64,000 nt of DNA. It comes from Suillus spraguei (lineage: Eukaryota > Basidiomycota > Agaricomycetes > Boletales > Suillaceae). The stretch is taken from the NCBI GenBank assembly GCA_016800925.1, contig JABCPU010000014.1, forward strand, positions 348,779 to 412,778, given 5' to 3'. Under the pieces are notes generated by a model. It did no database searches, had not been told where the DNA came from, and saw only the letters and a list, made by a program, of their open reading frames with translations. Shown here piece by piece: positions 12,632 through 24,475 of the stretch; position 1 is the stretch's first letter, and every line of letters starts with the position of its first letter. Position numbers and translations under genes: made by a program.

Positions 12632-13075
12632 TGGATGACAGATCTTATACTACCCAAGCCGAAGAGGAACAAGATTGGATAGAGTAGTAATAGTAATATG
12701 TAGTATTACAAAATGTTATACTCATACTAGATATGATATTAATTCTAAAGTTCGAGTCACATGATTGCCCTATGTAGTTATAGATGTGGCCAAATATAAT
12801 TTAAATCCTTACTCTGAGTTGAACTTTGTACGTCCTTGATTGAGTCATCATCCTTATTACCTCGGTGAAGATCCAACTTGCGAATTTTTCTGCCTGTAGG
12901 CAGCGCCAGTTGAGTCATTTTTCCAAATATCTACCCAGCAGTGAGAGATACTCACTTGGAATTATGCAACAACACTTAAAAGATGGTGTGTGTTTATCAA
13001 TGGTTTTCTTGCTACTCACCACCAGTGCTACTCAGACTTCATTCCTTCTGTCCCAGGCCTTGACCTGGACCAGTC
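12632..13075. other. Spacer, no gene recognised
   Basis: AT-rich sequence between the FunK1 relic and the next gene. No recognisable repeat or coding signal. Confidence 0.5.
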
Positions 13076-16000
13076 ATGTCACATTCCAGGTCTCGCTCCA
13101 GCCCCAAGAAAAAGAGATTGAAGTGTAAAGCTGTAGACTCTGACAGGCAAGTGAATTCAACCAAGAAGTTGCAGGCTGGGGCCAACATGTTTCCAATCTC
13201 AATGTGCCAGAGTTTGTGGACAACACCCAGGCCACTCGACATTCTGGGCGTGCAGGTGCAGGAAGAGGAGGTAGGGCTGTCCAACTAGAGAAGATTGGTG
13301 CTCTTTTAGATGCCTCTCACATGTGCACCACCTGTCATATACCATACTTCTAATCCCAGATCCGACCATATCCGATCAGATCCAATCGATTCTATTTCTG
13401 TCTGGTCCACAGATCCTGTCCAGATCACCCATCCAAATGTGCCCACTTCTCGCACTCTAACTCCCTTGTGTATATCTGCGTCTATCTCCTTTCATCATTC
13501 CTCCTGTTTCCAGTATTCCGTCTGTGTATACTTCCATCCTGTGTCACTGATCTGTTACCTGTGTTTCATTTCCGATTCATGCTTACTGATCTGCTGTGCA
13601 TTAACTAATAGACTTCCGTTACACTTCGTACATAGCCCTTGGTCCCAGACTTGTTGATTATCTGTATTAGATACTTACAGTATATATACCACTTGTAGAT
13701 CTCTGTAGAACCTTAGTTCAAATATCATCTTAGATTCTGCTCATTCTGCTTCCTCCAGACTTAAATCACTTTCCGCTCTAAGTCATCTTCCAAGACTTGG
13801 GATTGATTCCCATAGTCTATATCTCCGACTCTATCTTCGGATAGTCTATCTCTGTTAGTTTCTAGTTAGGAACTCATTCCAAAGCTAGCCTTAATCCTCG
13901 TTCTATTCCTACGTTCTGGATAACCTTCAGATGTATCATATCCAATACCTTCGGACATCCGGATCCATCATGCAACTCCTTCTGGATCTTCGGACATATA
14001 CCTTCTCCCTGAAATAAGGGGCATTACTCAGGAAAGGGGCACAGTGCACGAACTGAGGCCAAAGCCCTTCAGATCTCTCTCCCTTTGAGTACAGTCTTAA
14101 CACCACCCAACGCAAGAGCACTACCTCGACTCGAACACTCCTGCAAACCCTCTCACTCCAGAACAGCCTTGTAAGGGCCGTGGGATTCACTCAAAGGTAA
14201 ACATGCTTACAGCCATAGATAATCATACTGAATGTTATCCAGAAACCCCCTCCACCTCCATACAGCCCCTCAGAGACAGTGGATCCTCCAAGTTCTAGAA
14301 AGCAGGGGAAGAAGGATAAGGCAATGAAGAAGGGTATTGCTCCTGCCTCTACTAGTAGCTGTGAGGTACCAAATCTCCAACCCAGCTTTTCACACCGCAA
14401 ACCTGGGTCACAGTTTGGATTCAAGCAGTCCCTCATCCCCCCTGGCACAGACGTTCATTTGCAGGTTAACAATACACTCATAGCTGCCACCAAGAAGCCT
14501 TCAGACCCCACAGCACATCCTCCAGCACCCATATATCCAATGCCAACAGCACCTACCACATCCACATCAGTTATGCATCAAACTGATGCTACATTTTACA
14601 AGAACCTGAACCCTGCCCTGCAGTCAACCACTGATGTATGTTTGGAATCACGAGGCACTGATTCTGAAAGTTCAGACTCTGAGACTACTGACGATGGTGA
14701 TGAAAGTGATGACGATGATAAGGATAGCAGTAGTAGCGATGACGACAATGACGGTCAGGACGCTCATGGAGACCAAGAAGTGGGATGGGGTGCAGCGTAT
14801 GGGCACCATAGTGCTCATCCCAGTAAGCCAATAGTTTTCTTGGTGATCATACTGAATGTAAGACAGGTTTTTCAAAAGAAGCTCAACCATCACAACCTCT
14901 TGTCACTACCGCCCTTCCCACTGACTTTGAATTTCAACACTCGCATGATGAAGATGATAATGCAGCAATGAAGTCTTTAGTAGCTGATGTCACATCCAGC
15001 ACTGACAATGCTTCGACTCCGGTATATCTTATATATTTTTCTGCTATCTGCTAACCTTCTCTTTGTTGAAGGTCATACCTGCTGATGTCCTACACCTTCA
15101 CCACAAGTGAAATGGACGTCCCCACCCTCCCAACCCTGTAATCCTCAATCTCTTACGTCAGGCTGAGACAAAAGATCTCAAGTCGAAATCAAAGGCCAAA
15201 CCGAAATCAAAGGCATCATGTGAAGGTTTGAAGGCTACGCAGTTGGGATGGTATGGTCCCCGTTGGAAGAGTTTTCTCGAGTATGCAAAGGGAGAGTGCC
15301 ATGTCCAACATGCGATAGAGAACCCATTCCTGAATTCGTCGATGATTTGCCAGGTTCTGTTAATGAGACCCTCATGTCTTCACTTGTAGAGTGGCTTGAA
15401 GGAGGTAAGCAAGTTGAAGAGGGTACACATTCTTTCCACCTCAAGACATTTTACTCGAGGGAGTCTACTAGGTGTGTGGCCTGATTGGAAACATGACATG
15501 GCAAAGCTGGTATGTACATCTGGCAGTCTACTGTCGCACATCTGATTTCTACTAATGCACTGTTACCATCCTTATATAACCTCATCCTGCCATCTGATAT
15601 TCCTCCCCAAGAATGTGCAGCCTGGGTTGAAGAGGCTGCGACGACGTTGCTAGAGGACTCCGCCTTTCTGCACTACGGTGTGGATGAACTCGGCAAAACT
15701 CAAAATGCAGCTCACCCGGCGCTGCGTGAGGCTGTCATTGCTTTCTTCTACACTGGCTCTTATCGTGTCGCTCGCAGGAGACCTGACATATTTCAGAAGC
15801 AGTTACCTTTGGAGTGCCTTGCTTTAGTTTGTACGGCGGTAAAGTTTTTCATGTTTGCATACTACTTTACAATCTACTGACACCATTTCCCCTAGGTTAA
15901 CTGTGTCCTCGATGGCTTAAAGAGGAATGGTAACAGCAAATCAATTCCGAAGTTTACTTCCAAAGAGTATGGCACTTTGTATGATTTGATGTTCAAACTA

Positions 16001-16110
16001 CTGAGATGACTCATGGATGATCCTTATCATGGACCGAAGCTGGTGCAACAGCTTCGTTCGTGGGCTGAAGCTGGATGGCAAGCTGCGCGTTTTTCATGAA
16101 GTTTTGAATA
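13076..16110 (+). pseudogene. DUF6532-like protein gene, broken
   Basis: The N-terminus is basic (MSHSRSRSSPKKKRLK), followed in a shifted frame by RAGAGRGGRAVQLEKIGALL. After a solo LTR it resumes with NTPANPLTPEQPCKGRG, then a Ser/Asp-rich low-complexity region (14670-14770). The C-terminal part has QLGWYGPRWKSFLEYAKGEC near 15240, AHPALREAVIAFFY near 15715 and HGPKLVQQLRSWAEAGW near 16035, the pattern I associate with the uncharacterised Agaricomycete domain DUF6532. Damage includes the LTR, a one-base loss near 15330, and TGA at about 16009 where CGA is expected. Several introns with GT..AG ends fit. The family name rests on recognition by eye. Confidence 0.6.
13333..14102 (-). repeat. 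Solo LTR, reverse copy of the 2201 family
   Basis: It starts TGTCATATACC and ends CAGTCTTAACA, 770 bp, with perfect CCACC duplications at 13328-13332 and 14103-14107. It lies inside the DUF6532-like gene. A conserved internal block (GGGGCACAGTGCACGAACTG and neighbours, near 14035) is shared with the other copies. Confidence 0.9.
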
Positions 16111-16205
16111 CTAATCGAAATTCACACAGGGTGGAGTCTTACAAGGTCGACGGCAACTTGGATGATGCATCAAGGCATCGTCATCTGCAACTCGTGCTTG
16201 ATTGA

Positions 16206-16519
16206 GGTCTCGGAGTTCTTTGTCCTATTGCCCCGTTTATCTCAAGTGTCTTTTTCCTGTTAGTATAGTACCATGTATCCGCTAGCGCATTATCTGATTG
16301 AATACTATGCATTTTGTGATCATTTGTGCTTATTTGTGCATGGGTGGACAGTTGAGCAGTGAGCATAATGTCATTTGATTGTACGAGAGCCATTTTCTGG
16401 GTGTCTGTAGAGTGTGTGCACAGAATCTCACAGAAAGAATTGTACTGTGGTGAGCTAGCTAATAGGGACCAAGCTGTCAGGCTGGCACACTGTACAGAGC
16501 AAAGTAGTTTACTGATGAT
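16206..16519. other. Spacer, no gene recognised
   Basis: Sequence between the end of the DUF6532-like relic and the first rearranged transcription-factor fragment. Nothing recognisable. Confidence 0.5.
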
Positions 16520-16918
16520 CATGTAGCTGAATCACTGGAATGAAGTTCCCAGATAGGTTTATCGATAGACTCGGCGGCATGTAAATACTAGATATGGAGA
16601 ACATGTTGCATATAATATTACAATGATACATTTTGTTGTACTTTCATGTTAGACCAATTGTAATGGATGTCGTGAACACGGGGTAAGAGGGTATGACGTT
16701 ATTATCGTTTTCGTCCGGAAATCCCGGGATAATTTTCTCGAGTGTCCAACGGCGAATCGATATCCTGCATCACTGGAAGTCCCACACCAATATGAGAAAA
16801 AAAGCAAGGGAATCCAGGATAGGAAACTTGCTAGCATCAGTGTCCCCACGAAGATTATCATTGCGGGTTATACCTGAGTGTTGCTCATCACTGGAGATCG
16901 ACAATGTCGGGGTCGGCG
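16520..16918 (-). pseudogene. Rearranged fragment of Zn2Cys6/Fungal_trans_2 gene
   Basis: 16520-16725 matches the start of the last exon of the intact gene (about 25495-25705). It is joined directly to a stretch matching the linker exon (about 25890-26085) over 16726-16918. The middle of the gene is missing, so this is a deletion-bearing copy. The linker piece ends at the short Ser/Pro cassette that recurs at other breakpoints in this cluster. Confidence 0.7.
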
Positions 16919-17801
16919 CACATGACACTCATCATACAAAGCTCCGCTTCCCTATCATTAGCAGCAGTGGTGGTACCATAGAGCGAACGAATCACTTCAA
17001 GGAACTTGGGACGACGGATCAGCGTTGCAGATGCGAGGACATCAAACCACATCGACGTCTTGATGATAAATCGCATACTGTCACTGCATAATTTCAGTGC
17101 CCAGTTTGGCGCAGCATGATTTCGCTGGAGGACACCGAGTGAAAATTCGCAAGCGCTGTCGAGGAATGCTTACCACCGCCCTTATCTCCCAGAGAACAGG
17201 AAATAGGAGACCATGCAAAGGCTTGCAAGAGCATCGCCTTCCGTCACTGATGCACTTTGGATATGTGTGTACACGTCATGGTCCGCTGGTGCAGCGTAAC
17301 TAATTGCACCTTGAAGTTGGGTGTTCCTGCAGGGAAAATCCGTAAGTAAACATGCAGCCTCTTGGGCTGAATCACTGGAATGTATGAGGCTTCAGATGGG
17401 TCTGTCAATGGAGCCGTCGGCATGCAAGTACTGGATACGGAGAACATGGTCCATAGTGTTGCAATGATGCATTTTGTTGTACATTCAGGTTAGACTGTTA
17501 GAACTAGACACAGCGTGAGTCCTCAGTCGTGATGGAACAGACTAGATTGTAATGTACCTAGACACAGTGTGAGTCTAATATAAATAGTCCGTCAGTGTCT
17601 AAGTACAGTTCAAACGAATAGTGGCTCACCCTCAGTCGTGATGGAACAGACTGAGGGGAGGAGATAGCGTAATGTGACCTATATGGGTTGGTTCGTATTC
17701 CAACCATCTAACTCCGCTCATCACGTCGGCATGCGTTGCATTAACATAGACCAGTTGTAATGAATGTTGTCAGCAGGATGGGGTAAGTGAAACCCAATGG
17801 G
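16919..17801 (-). pseudogene. Fungal_trans_2 portion of rearranged copy
   Basis: 16919-17495 matches about 25050-25625 of the intact regulator and 17747-17801 continues it; a solo LTR sits between. It lies downstream of the TAG that closes the kinase-zinc cluster frame at 17802-17804 (ATG to TAG region change relative to the intact copy). The 3' part of the domain (equivalent to 24476-25050) is absent. It would not be translated as part of the upstream protein. Confidence 0.7.
17496..17746 (+). repeat. Short Ty1/copia-type solo LTR
   Basis: It starts TGTTAGAACTAGAC and ends TTGCATTAACA, 251 bp, with TAGAC on both sides (17491-17495 and 17747-17751). The uninterrupted site is present in the intact regulator near 25620. 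Inside, the hairpin-forming block CTCAGTCGTGATGGAACAGA occurs twice, as in the LTRs of the copia element at 37637. Confidence 0.9.
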
Positions 17802-20258
17802 CTAGACGTTATTGTCTTCTTCGTCCGGGAAGCATGCATGGTACGTTGCAGAGAACTCGCTGGTGTGAGGTCGAGGCAGGATTGATCGCGTCCCTGCCAA
17901 AAGGAGGGCTTGAGTACTATGATACATATATACATTTAGTAACGATACGTCTTACATGATGATTCTAAGCTAGTCGTATAAGTAGAGGAAGGATATGCAG
18001 GCAGCATAACCCCGGGATAGTTTTCTCGAGAGTCCAATGGTGAATCAATGTCCATCATAACCGGAAGTCCTACAACGATATGAGAAGAAAAAAGGGGGCA
18101 TTCCACGATAGGAGACATACGAGCGTCAGTGTCCCCGCGAAGATAATCATTGCGGGTTATACCCGGATGTCGCTCGTCGCTGAAGATCGACAATGTCGGG
18201 GTCTGCGGACTCGTACTTGGGGAAGCATAGTCATAGTCCGCCGAAAGTGATAGAATAGAAGGTTCCTGGTCATTTGGGCGTGGTCCAGCACCAGAATGCC
18301 CCTTGATCATTCCCTGTGCGGCAAGAAAATTTTTAATTTTTTCTCGTAGGTCAACGACCTTGTCGCGTCCCTTGAGGGATAGAATAAGTGGGACGATAAG
18401 GGAATGATATAGATAAATAACATACACGCAACCATTCTGGACGCTTTGCGCCAAAACCAAGACATTGTAGACGAAGACGAATGCATGTTTGGCAGTTGCC
18501 ATCGGGGCTGACCTGCTCGTCGCATTTCTGGGAAGGGGGGTGAGGATGAGCGTTTGATGACAAAGAAGTGACGATCGAAGATCGAAGGGGTGACGTGCAA
18601 AGTACCTACCTTCCGGCGGATTCTGCACGTGTAACAACCCGACTTGGCGCGCACAAAGTTGCTGGAGATTGACAATGTTGGGGCCTGGCTCATACTCGGG
18701 TGTCGCTCATTGCTGGAGGTCGGGGTCTCAGGGCTTGTACTCGGGTGCAAAGCACTATCAACAAATTGAACTGCTTCTTCGACAGGAGGCCGATCGGTAA
18801 GTGACATAGACCAGCAGCGGATCATGAAATTCCAGTGTCTGTCAGTCACGTGAACACTGTGTGGACGGGGATGTATTTTCTCCTCAATAACTACTTGGCG
18901 CAGGATCTGGATGTCACGGGTCAAGTGACACCAGGGCACATTTCCCGTCAAAACCTGCAGGACATTTTGGTAAGCTGCTGCACTAGCAGAGGGAATGACT
19001 TACCTGAAGCATAATGTTACCAAAGGAATACATGTCGCTTTGAGTGGTGGCCACAGAAGTTGATTCTTCTCCGGAAAGAAGTTCAGGAGCTGCCCATCTT
19101 GTTGCTCCTGGATGACCAGTCATTTTCGCGAGGTACGTCATGCCGGTCAACCTTTTAAAAGTTCCGGAAAGGCCGAAATCTGCAAGATATGCCTTTCTAT
19201 CACCACTGATGAGGACGTTGGTCTTGCAACTGGTCATTAATATGTGACAGATAGAATAAATAATGGATCTTACACCAGTGAGATCTCCATGAACGACGGG
19301 GTTCAAGTTCGTATGTCCGTCTTTTGCCAAACTAAATGTATGAACTGACGTAAAAAGTTATTCATTTTCCTTAGGACAAGCACGTTGTCACCCACGATAG
19401 TTGAGGCCAGCAGTAATGTCACGAAGCTTGTACACGAAACAATGAACTCGGCTGTGCAAACTAGGAACGTGTCTTAAGTGCTCACCAAAAGCAGACGATC
19501 ATGCAGCCCAAGGGTCTCGTTGTTCTTGTCGAGAAACGACGTCAGAGTGCCGTTGGTCATCCACGGAGCAACCAAAGCCACTGAAGGGCCGAAGTCCGAA
19601 GTTGTACCCATAAATTTCAAAATATTAGAGTGTCGCAACCTCTTCCAAATCCCAAGCTCTCTCCGAAATGTCTAAGAAACCTCAACGAGAATTTGATCCT
19701 TCCCTCAGAAAGAACATTACCTCGGCACTAAAGTATTGTGGTCGAATTACTTTGACAGCGACCTGCGGGTGAGTGTTGAGTTAATAAACGTGGAAGAACT
19801 GTAACACTCGTACGAACATCTTCATCGCCGTCTGGTCCGTGGTGTATACACTTGTAAATATTTCCGTATGTGCCGCCGGAAATCGGGTCTGTGCTGTATC
19901 GGGTGATAGACCCGGTTAAGTCTGAGATGACAATTGAAGTGATCAGCTGAGTGGAGCGAGCGACATTTGGAGTAGTAAGTGGGGATGTTTCGAGAGTATC
20001 AGTAAATCTTCGTTGATCTGCTGTCAGAGGACTGCTAACTCCGGTGTCCGTTCCAAAACTTGAATTGGCTCTGCGAAGTTTTTGTGTTGATAGTTTCCTG
20101 CCTGGTATGACGTATGGATGTTGACGATGTTGCGCTGCTGAACGGGGAGAACGAGAACGATGCCGCTGTGCACCCGAGTTGGCCGTACTGGAAGAAGAAA
20201 CTGTGTCCAGAGGGAAAGTACGACCAGAGTCTGGTTGCATGTCCATCTCAGGCTGCAT
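17802..20258 (-). CDS. Protein kinase fused to Zn2Cys6 domain
   Basis: The first part is a tyrosine-kinase-like kinase: Ser-rich N-terminus, glycine loop GGTYGNIYK, VAVKVIRP (ATP lysine), ELGIWKRLRHSNILKFMG, catalytic loop VVHGDLTGTNVLI, LADFGLSG, GATRWAAPELL, and DRHWNFMIRCWSMSLTDRP. Introns with canonical ends separate these blocks. After the C-lobe and a Ser/Pro tail the frame runs straight into RAKSGCYTCRIRRK, an intron, and KCDEQ...CQTCIRLRLQC, a complete six-cysteine zinc cluster, then the linker exon seen in the intact regulator. It ends at TAG 17802-17804 early in the next exon. All key kinase residues are present. The junction near 18650 lies at the edge of duplicated DNA, so this is an accidental chimera that may still be expressed. 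Whether transcripts span the junction is unknown. Confidence 0.65.
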
Positions 20259-21459
20259 AGAAAATATGGCGGCTGTAGTCTGCGAGTGGTGGTTGTGTTA
20301 TCGACGGGAAGGGTGGTGCATGAGAGCTGAGACACCGATGCCTCAATTTATACAGCATTGCATGCAACTTACGTGAAATGAACTGTGCCCGTACCAGATT
20401 GATATTTTCGGCGCTACGTGGTAACCGAAGGGACATTGAAGCTCACACTATGCAGTGCAGAACGTAGCAAGTGAAGTGCCAGTGACATGCGCATCAAGTG
20501 CGCTTAAAGTCCCGCTGGACATGGGCCGATCATACTCAACTCAGTCCAACAATCATCAAAAAGGAAACCTGTGTAGAGTCTGTTTCATGAACATCTTGCG
20601 ATAAGAGGCTAACGAGGGCGGGAGAAAGGGTCTATAAGAACAAGGTACGATCTCAGTCTCTCTCGAAAAACTCTTATTAACATGCGTAATACCTATAAGA
20701 ACAAGGTATGCTATTCCTTTCGTCAGTTAACGCTGACGAACGAGAATCTACAGACTTACATCTCAGTCTCTCTCGAAGAAGTGAGATGTTTCTACGCTAC
20801 GGCGCTGAACTTTATAGTAAGTGAAAAGGAAACGAAAATTTAGACATAACTCGTTGACATATATTGTAGAGGCTCGGCCGCCGACGTCAGCGCGCCGCAC
20901 CCCATTGGCCTCTTTAGGCTTGCGCTCTCAGCTTCTTCGGATTCTTCGGCCATTCCCTTCTCTTCTCTCTCTGGTGCGTCGGACTTCAACAGAACACCAA
21001 TCCGTAAGCACTAGAGTAATACCAGAGAGCTCTCGGGTGGTTTATTACAGCTGTATGCAGAACAGCTGAACGTCGAAGATAAAATAAGAAAACGTTGATT
21101 GGATATTCTTTCTTAGGACTGGCCTAGCGTTCTGCAAACAGCTATAAAGAGATTAGGTCGTATTAGTAATACTTTTTGGGGTTAACTTCAACCCTGTCCC
21201 TCGCCATACATACATCATGGTGATATACTTAATTAGAGATAGATCAACGGATAAATCATTTGCGAGGCATGTATAAACGACAACTTGTAGGGTATGCGAA
21301 TAAAGAGCTTTCAGAAAACTATTGCCGCGCCGCATGCAGTACACTACTTCAAAAGGGGCCTCAGGCCGGACACCTTTAAATAAGTCAGGTTCAAGTCAGG
21401 TAAAAAAAAGATCATATGTCGTAAGATAGCACTTTAAACAAGAAGCACGTCTCGCATGA
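20259..21459. other. Intergenic, with copia LTR-like block near 20635-20800
   Basis: Upstream region of the kinase gene and 3' flank of the next gene. Between about 20630 and 20800 two blocks repeat (CCTATAAGAACAAGGTA and ATCTCAGTCTCTCTCGAA, each twice), and ATCTCA...TGAGAT can form a hairpin. This resembles the duplicated hairpin of copia LTRs elsewhere in the window, but I could not find matching ends or a target duplication. Confidence 0.4.
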
Positions 21460-22707
21460 CTACGCGCCAGTCCAAAGGTGTCCCCCTTCTCGGCTCGTCC
21501 AAACTCGCCTCATAAGATCACAGACCAGGGCACAGTTCCCCGCTGTCCCCATCTGCTGTTCCTGCAGGAGCTTCAGGAAGTAGTCGCGGAATTCAGGGAC
21601 ATCCGTCAGGCAGCCGCAGACGCATATGTTGAACACCATACCATGCACGACACGGCTCGCCATGCTGACTTCTTCAGCACGCCTGAGAAACTTGACTGTT
21701 TCTGCGATGTAGCCCATGATCTCTGGACATTGTGGGTAGTTCCCGGATATAACAGAGTGGAGGTAGACAAGGGCAGACGCGCGGAATACTGCAGAGGTGA
21801 GGCGAGATATTTCTGCGTCAGCAGGGTGGGCGTTATCATTATCATTGGTAGTCTTCAGTATGTTTTCGATACGTTGCCCGCGTCTGACGAGTTCAGGAAC
21901 GCTGAGGCTACGAGTGCGCTCGACATCTTCCTTCCAGTATGCGAGGTCAACGATTTCAGCAAGGGCGATAACGTTGCGGGTTTCACATCCCATGACATCC
22001 ATCATTGAAAGCTCCGGCCTGCCGTCACTAAAGGCAGTGCCAGACGGATCATGGAGCAACCGGGGTACTTCAAACATTGGACGACGGATCAAAGTTGCAG
22101 AGGCCAGGACATCAAGCCATATGGACGTCTTGATTATAAACCGCATGCTGTCAGTGCAGGATATCAATGCACTGACTGGCGAAGGAGGGTTTCGCTCGAG
22201 GAAGGTGAGGGAAAACCGGCAAGCACTGTCGAGGAATGCTTGCCATTGCCCCTGACTGCCGGAGAAGAGGCAGCAGGAGACCATACAAAGATTTGCAAGA
22301 GCATCTCCTTCTGTGACCGGTTCTATGACCTTCTGGATGTGTCCGTACACATCAAGGTCTCCTGGCGCACTGTAACTAATCGAACCACCTTGGGTACCCC
22401 TGCGGTACAAATCCGCAAGTAAATATACAGCCTCTCGGGCTGCGTCACTGGAATGTATGAGATTCCAGACGATGGCGTCAATGGACCCATCGGCATGGGA
22501 GAACTGAATAGGAAGAACATGTTTCATGTAATATTGCAATAGCAAGTTTTGGTAGCCGTTCAGATCAATCCAGTTCTGATGAATGGGGTTGACGGAGGCG
22601 GGCAAGCGGTATCCCGAGGGTATGATGGTGTAGTTGTCGTCGTCGCTGTCTGACCAGTGTGCATTGTACATTGGAGATAATTCGCTAATGTGAGGTCGGG
22701 ACAACAT
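21460..22707 (-). CDS. Fungal_trans_2-domain protein lacking the zinc cluster
   Basis: A single uninterrupted frame of 415 residues matches the last exon of the complete regulator at 24476-25770 along its whole length, for example SMRFIIKTSIWLDVLASATL and FRASALVYLHSVISG. This is the acidic, all-helical fungal-specific transcription factor region of the Fungal_trans_2 type. The exons for the Zn2Cys6 domain and linker were not found upstream. Where the intact gene has a TTGGCAG acceptor, this copy reads TTGGCGG, so the splice site is lost and translation would start at the ATG at 22707 or not at all. It is open despite divergence from the intact copy, which suggests either recent truncation or selection. 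A truncated regulator could act as a partner or competitor, but that is inference. Confidence 0.65.
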   Translation of the reverse strand: MLSRPHISELSPMYNAHWSDSDDDNYTIIPSGYRLPASVNPIHQNWIDLNGYQNLLLQYYMKHVLPIQFSHADGSIDAIVWNLIHSSDAAREAVYLLADLYRRGTQGGSISYSAPGDLDVYGHIQKVIEPVTEGDALANLCMVSCCLFSGSQGQWQAFLDSACRFSLTFLERNPPSPVSALISCTDSMRFIIKTSIWLDVLASATLIRRPMFEVPRLLHDPSGTAFSDGRPELSMMDVMGCETRNVIALAEIVDLAYWKEDVERTRSLSVPELVRRGQRIENILKTTNDNDNAHPADAEISRLTSAVFRASALVYLHSVISGNYPQCPEIMGYIAETVKFLRRAEEVSMASRVVHGMVFNICVCGCLTDVPEFRDYFLKLLQEQQMGTAGNCALVCDLMRRVWTSREGGHLWTGA

Positions 22708-22759
22708 ATTGCGCTCGATTGGAGCCCCGCCAAGTTGAGAATTAGGACATTATATATAT

Positions 22760-24470
22760 CCGGTAAGGATGCGGGTTTACACGATAACCGACGTATGATT
22801 CCTGAGCCGTATTGGGTCGTCCTCAAGGCCAGACTGCACTCAGGCATAAACTCGGCTTACGGCCCGAAGCTTCTTTAATCGAGGAATTTTCGAAGAATCG
22901 CTAAGCTGTGATCCAGATGTTTTGAGGCCTGTGCAAGTTGAGGGGAAGGCTGTGGCCCTTTAGACGATTGCAGGTGAAGGACGAGTAGGCTATCGTCTAG
23001 TTGCAGCCCGGAGGAAACGAGGTTACAGCAAGCCTTTGACATAATTAGAAAACGAGTGTGTTGCAGGGTGAATTGAAAATATAAACAAACGTCAGTTTAA
23101 CCGCAGGACCTATCCTCAATGGGGCTGAAAGCACATTATGGTTCTAGTCTAGATGCCAGCTCGCACAACGTTTTGTTTAGTTGTACGCTGTCGAGAGCTT
23201 TTGAGCCGTGACTAGTCCACCTAGAATGAACGAGTGGTATTCCTTGAATACAGTCCGGCTAGGACCAAGAGCCGCCCCACAGATATCATGAACTTGAACA
23301 ATGCCAACAATCAATTGGCCGATGTGAAAACGCACAGCGCGGCGCACTGTCACTAGGGAACATTCCCTAATTAACGTTTAGCCTTTGAACAGCTGACGTC
23401 GAAATGGAAACTTACGAAGAAATGAACTTGCTTCACCTTGAAAAAGCAAACTTTGTCGAAATTCTGGGCACCCGTTGCGTGATTGGCACCCCAAACCCTG
23501 CAATCTTCCGAAAGGAAGCTCGCCCAGTTTGCTATCTGCACATAATAACAATAATACTCCCAGGACAAAGCTATTGCAGTACCAGAGTAGAAGGCGATCA
23601 CGTCAATCTCCGACAACTGAATGATGCGCCCTCACAAATCGCCATTGGTCCGTTTGCATGGACGTCGGGAGTAAGTCATCATCAGTCACCGGAAAGTAAC
23701 CGAGCCAATTTATGGGGATTTCCCTATATTTCCGCACTTTGCCAGGGCCCTGGATATTGCTATCAAAGAGGGTCGCAGCGCTACCGCCGCGGGGTTGCTG
23801 GGACGTTTTGGAGTGCCGCTGCGAGCACCAGTTATGTAACTTGTCAAAGCAATCCTAGATCGGTCAATATCACTACTGAATGTTTTTTTCTCCTTACAAC
23901 TCGTGGAAGGTGAATATAACACTGGAAGGTTGTGATGATGAAATCCCGCCAGAGTTCTTTGACTAGCTTGATCCAACTTTGATATGAATACCTCAGGGGG
24001 GGATCTCGGGGGTTATTGTTCTGAATAGAACCTTTTATGTTCCGAGCAGCTCGCGGAAGACTGTCATGGGACCACTGGAGAACGTTAACCGAATTTCAGA
24101 GAGTGGACCAATTTGAAACAACACGCATATATATATGCGGATGAGGAAAGTATTACAAAATGATAAGCAAATTAATTCGGCTCACCGGGACTAGCGGCAG
24201 TGCTAAGATGGCATCATGCGGTGGCGGACTTGGCGGTACCTGTGGAGATGATAATCTCTAGAAAAAAAAATACATAGCATTTGTGTGAGTCGTGTGTAGT
24301 ATGGGCACAGATGCAAATTCCAGAGGCATGTAGTGTGATATACAACTTGTGTGGTATGAAAATGGAGATGTTGAGGAAATAGTTGGCAGCGCTGCACACC
24401 AGGCGAGCACCGAATACTTTTAACAAAACATGAGAGTCAGGTAGCAATGAAGGGAAATGGTTTAATGGGA
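22760..24470. other. Intergenic, no gene recognised
   Basis: Open frames near 23404-23976 overlap on both strands and none shows a known motif. A CCCTAAT-poor, mixed-composition spacer. The stretch 23715-23845 reads as a protein-like frame on the plus strand but has no start or splice context I trust. Confidence 0.45.
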
Positions 24471-24475
24471 TAGCC

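Noticed and set aside
23404..23976. Overlapping frames of 169 and 88 residues on opposite strands
   Set aside because: No domain motif, no convincing splice context, and neither is supported by neighbours.
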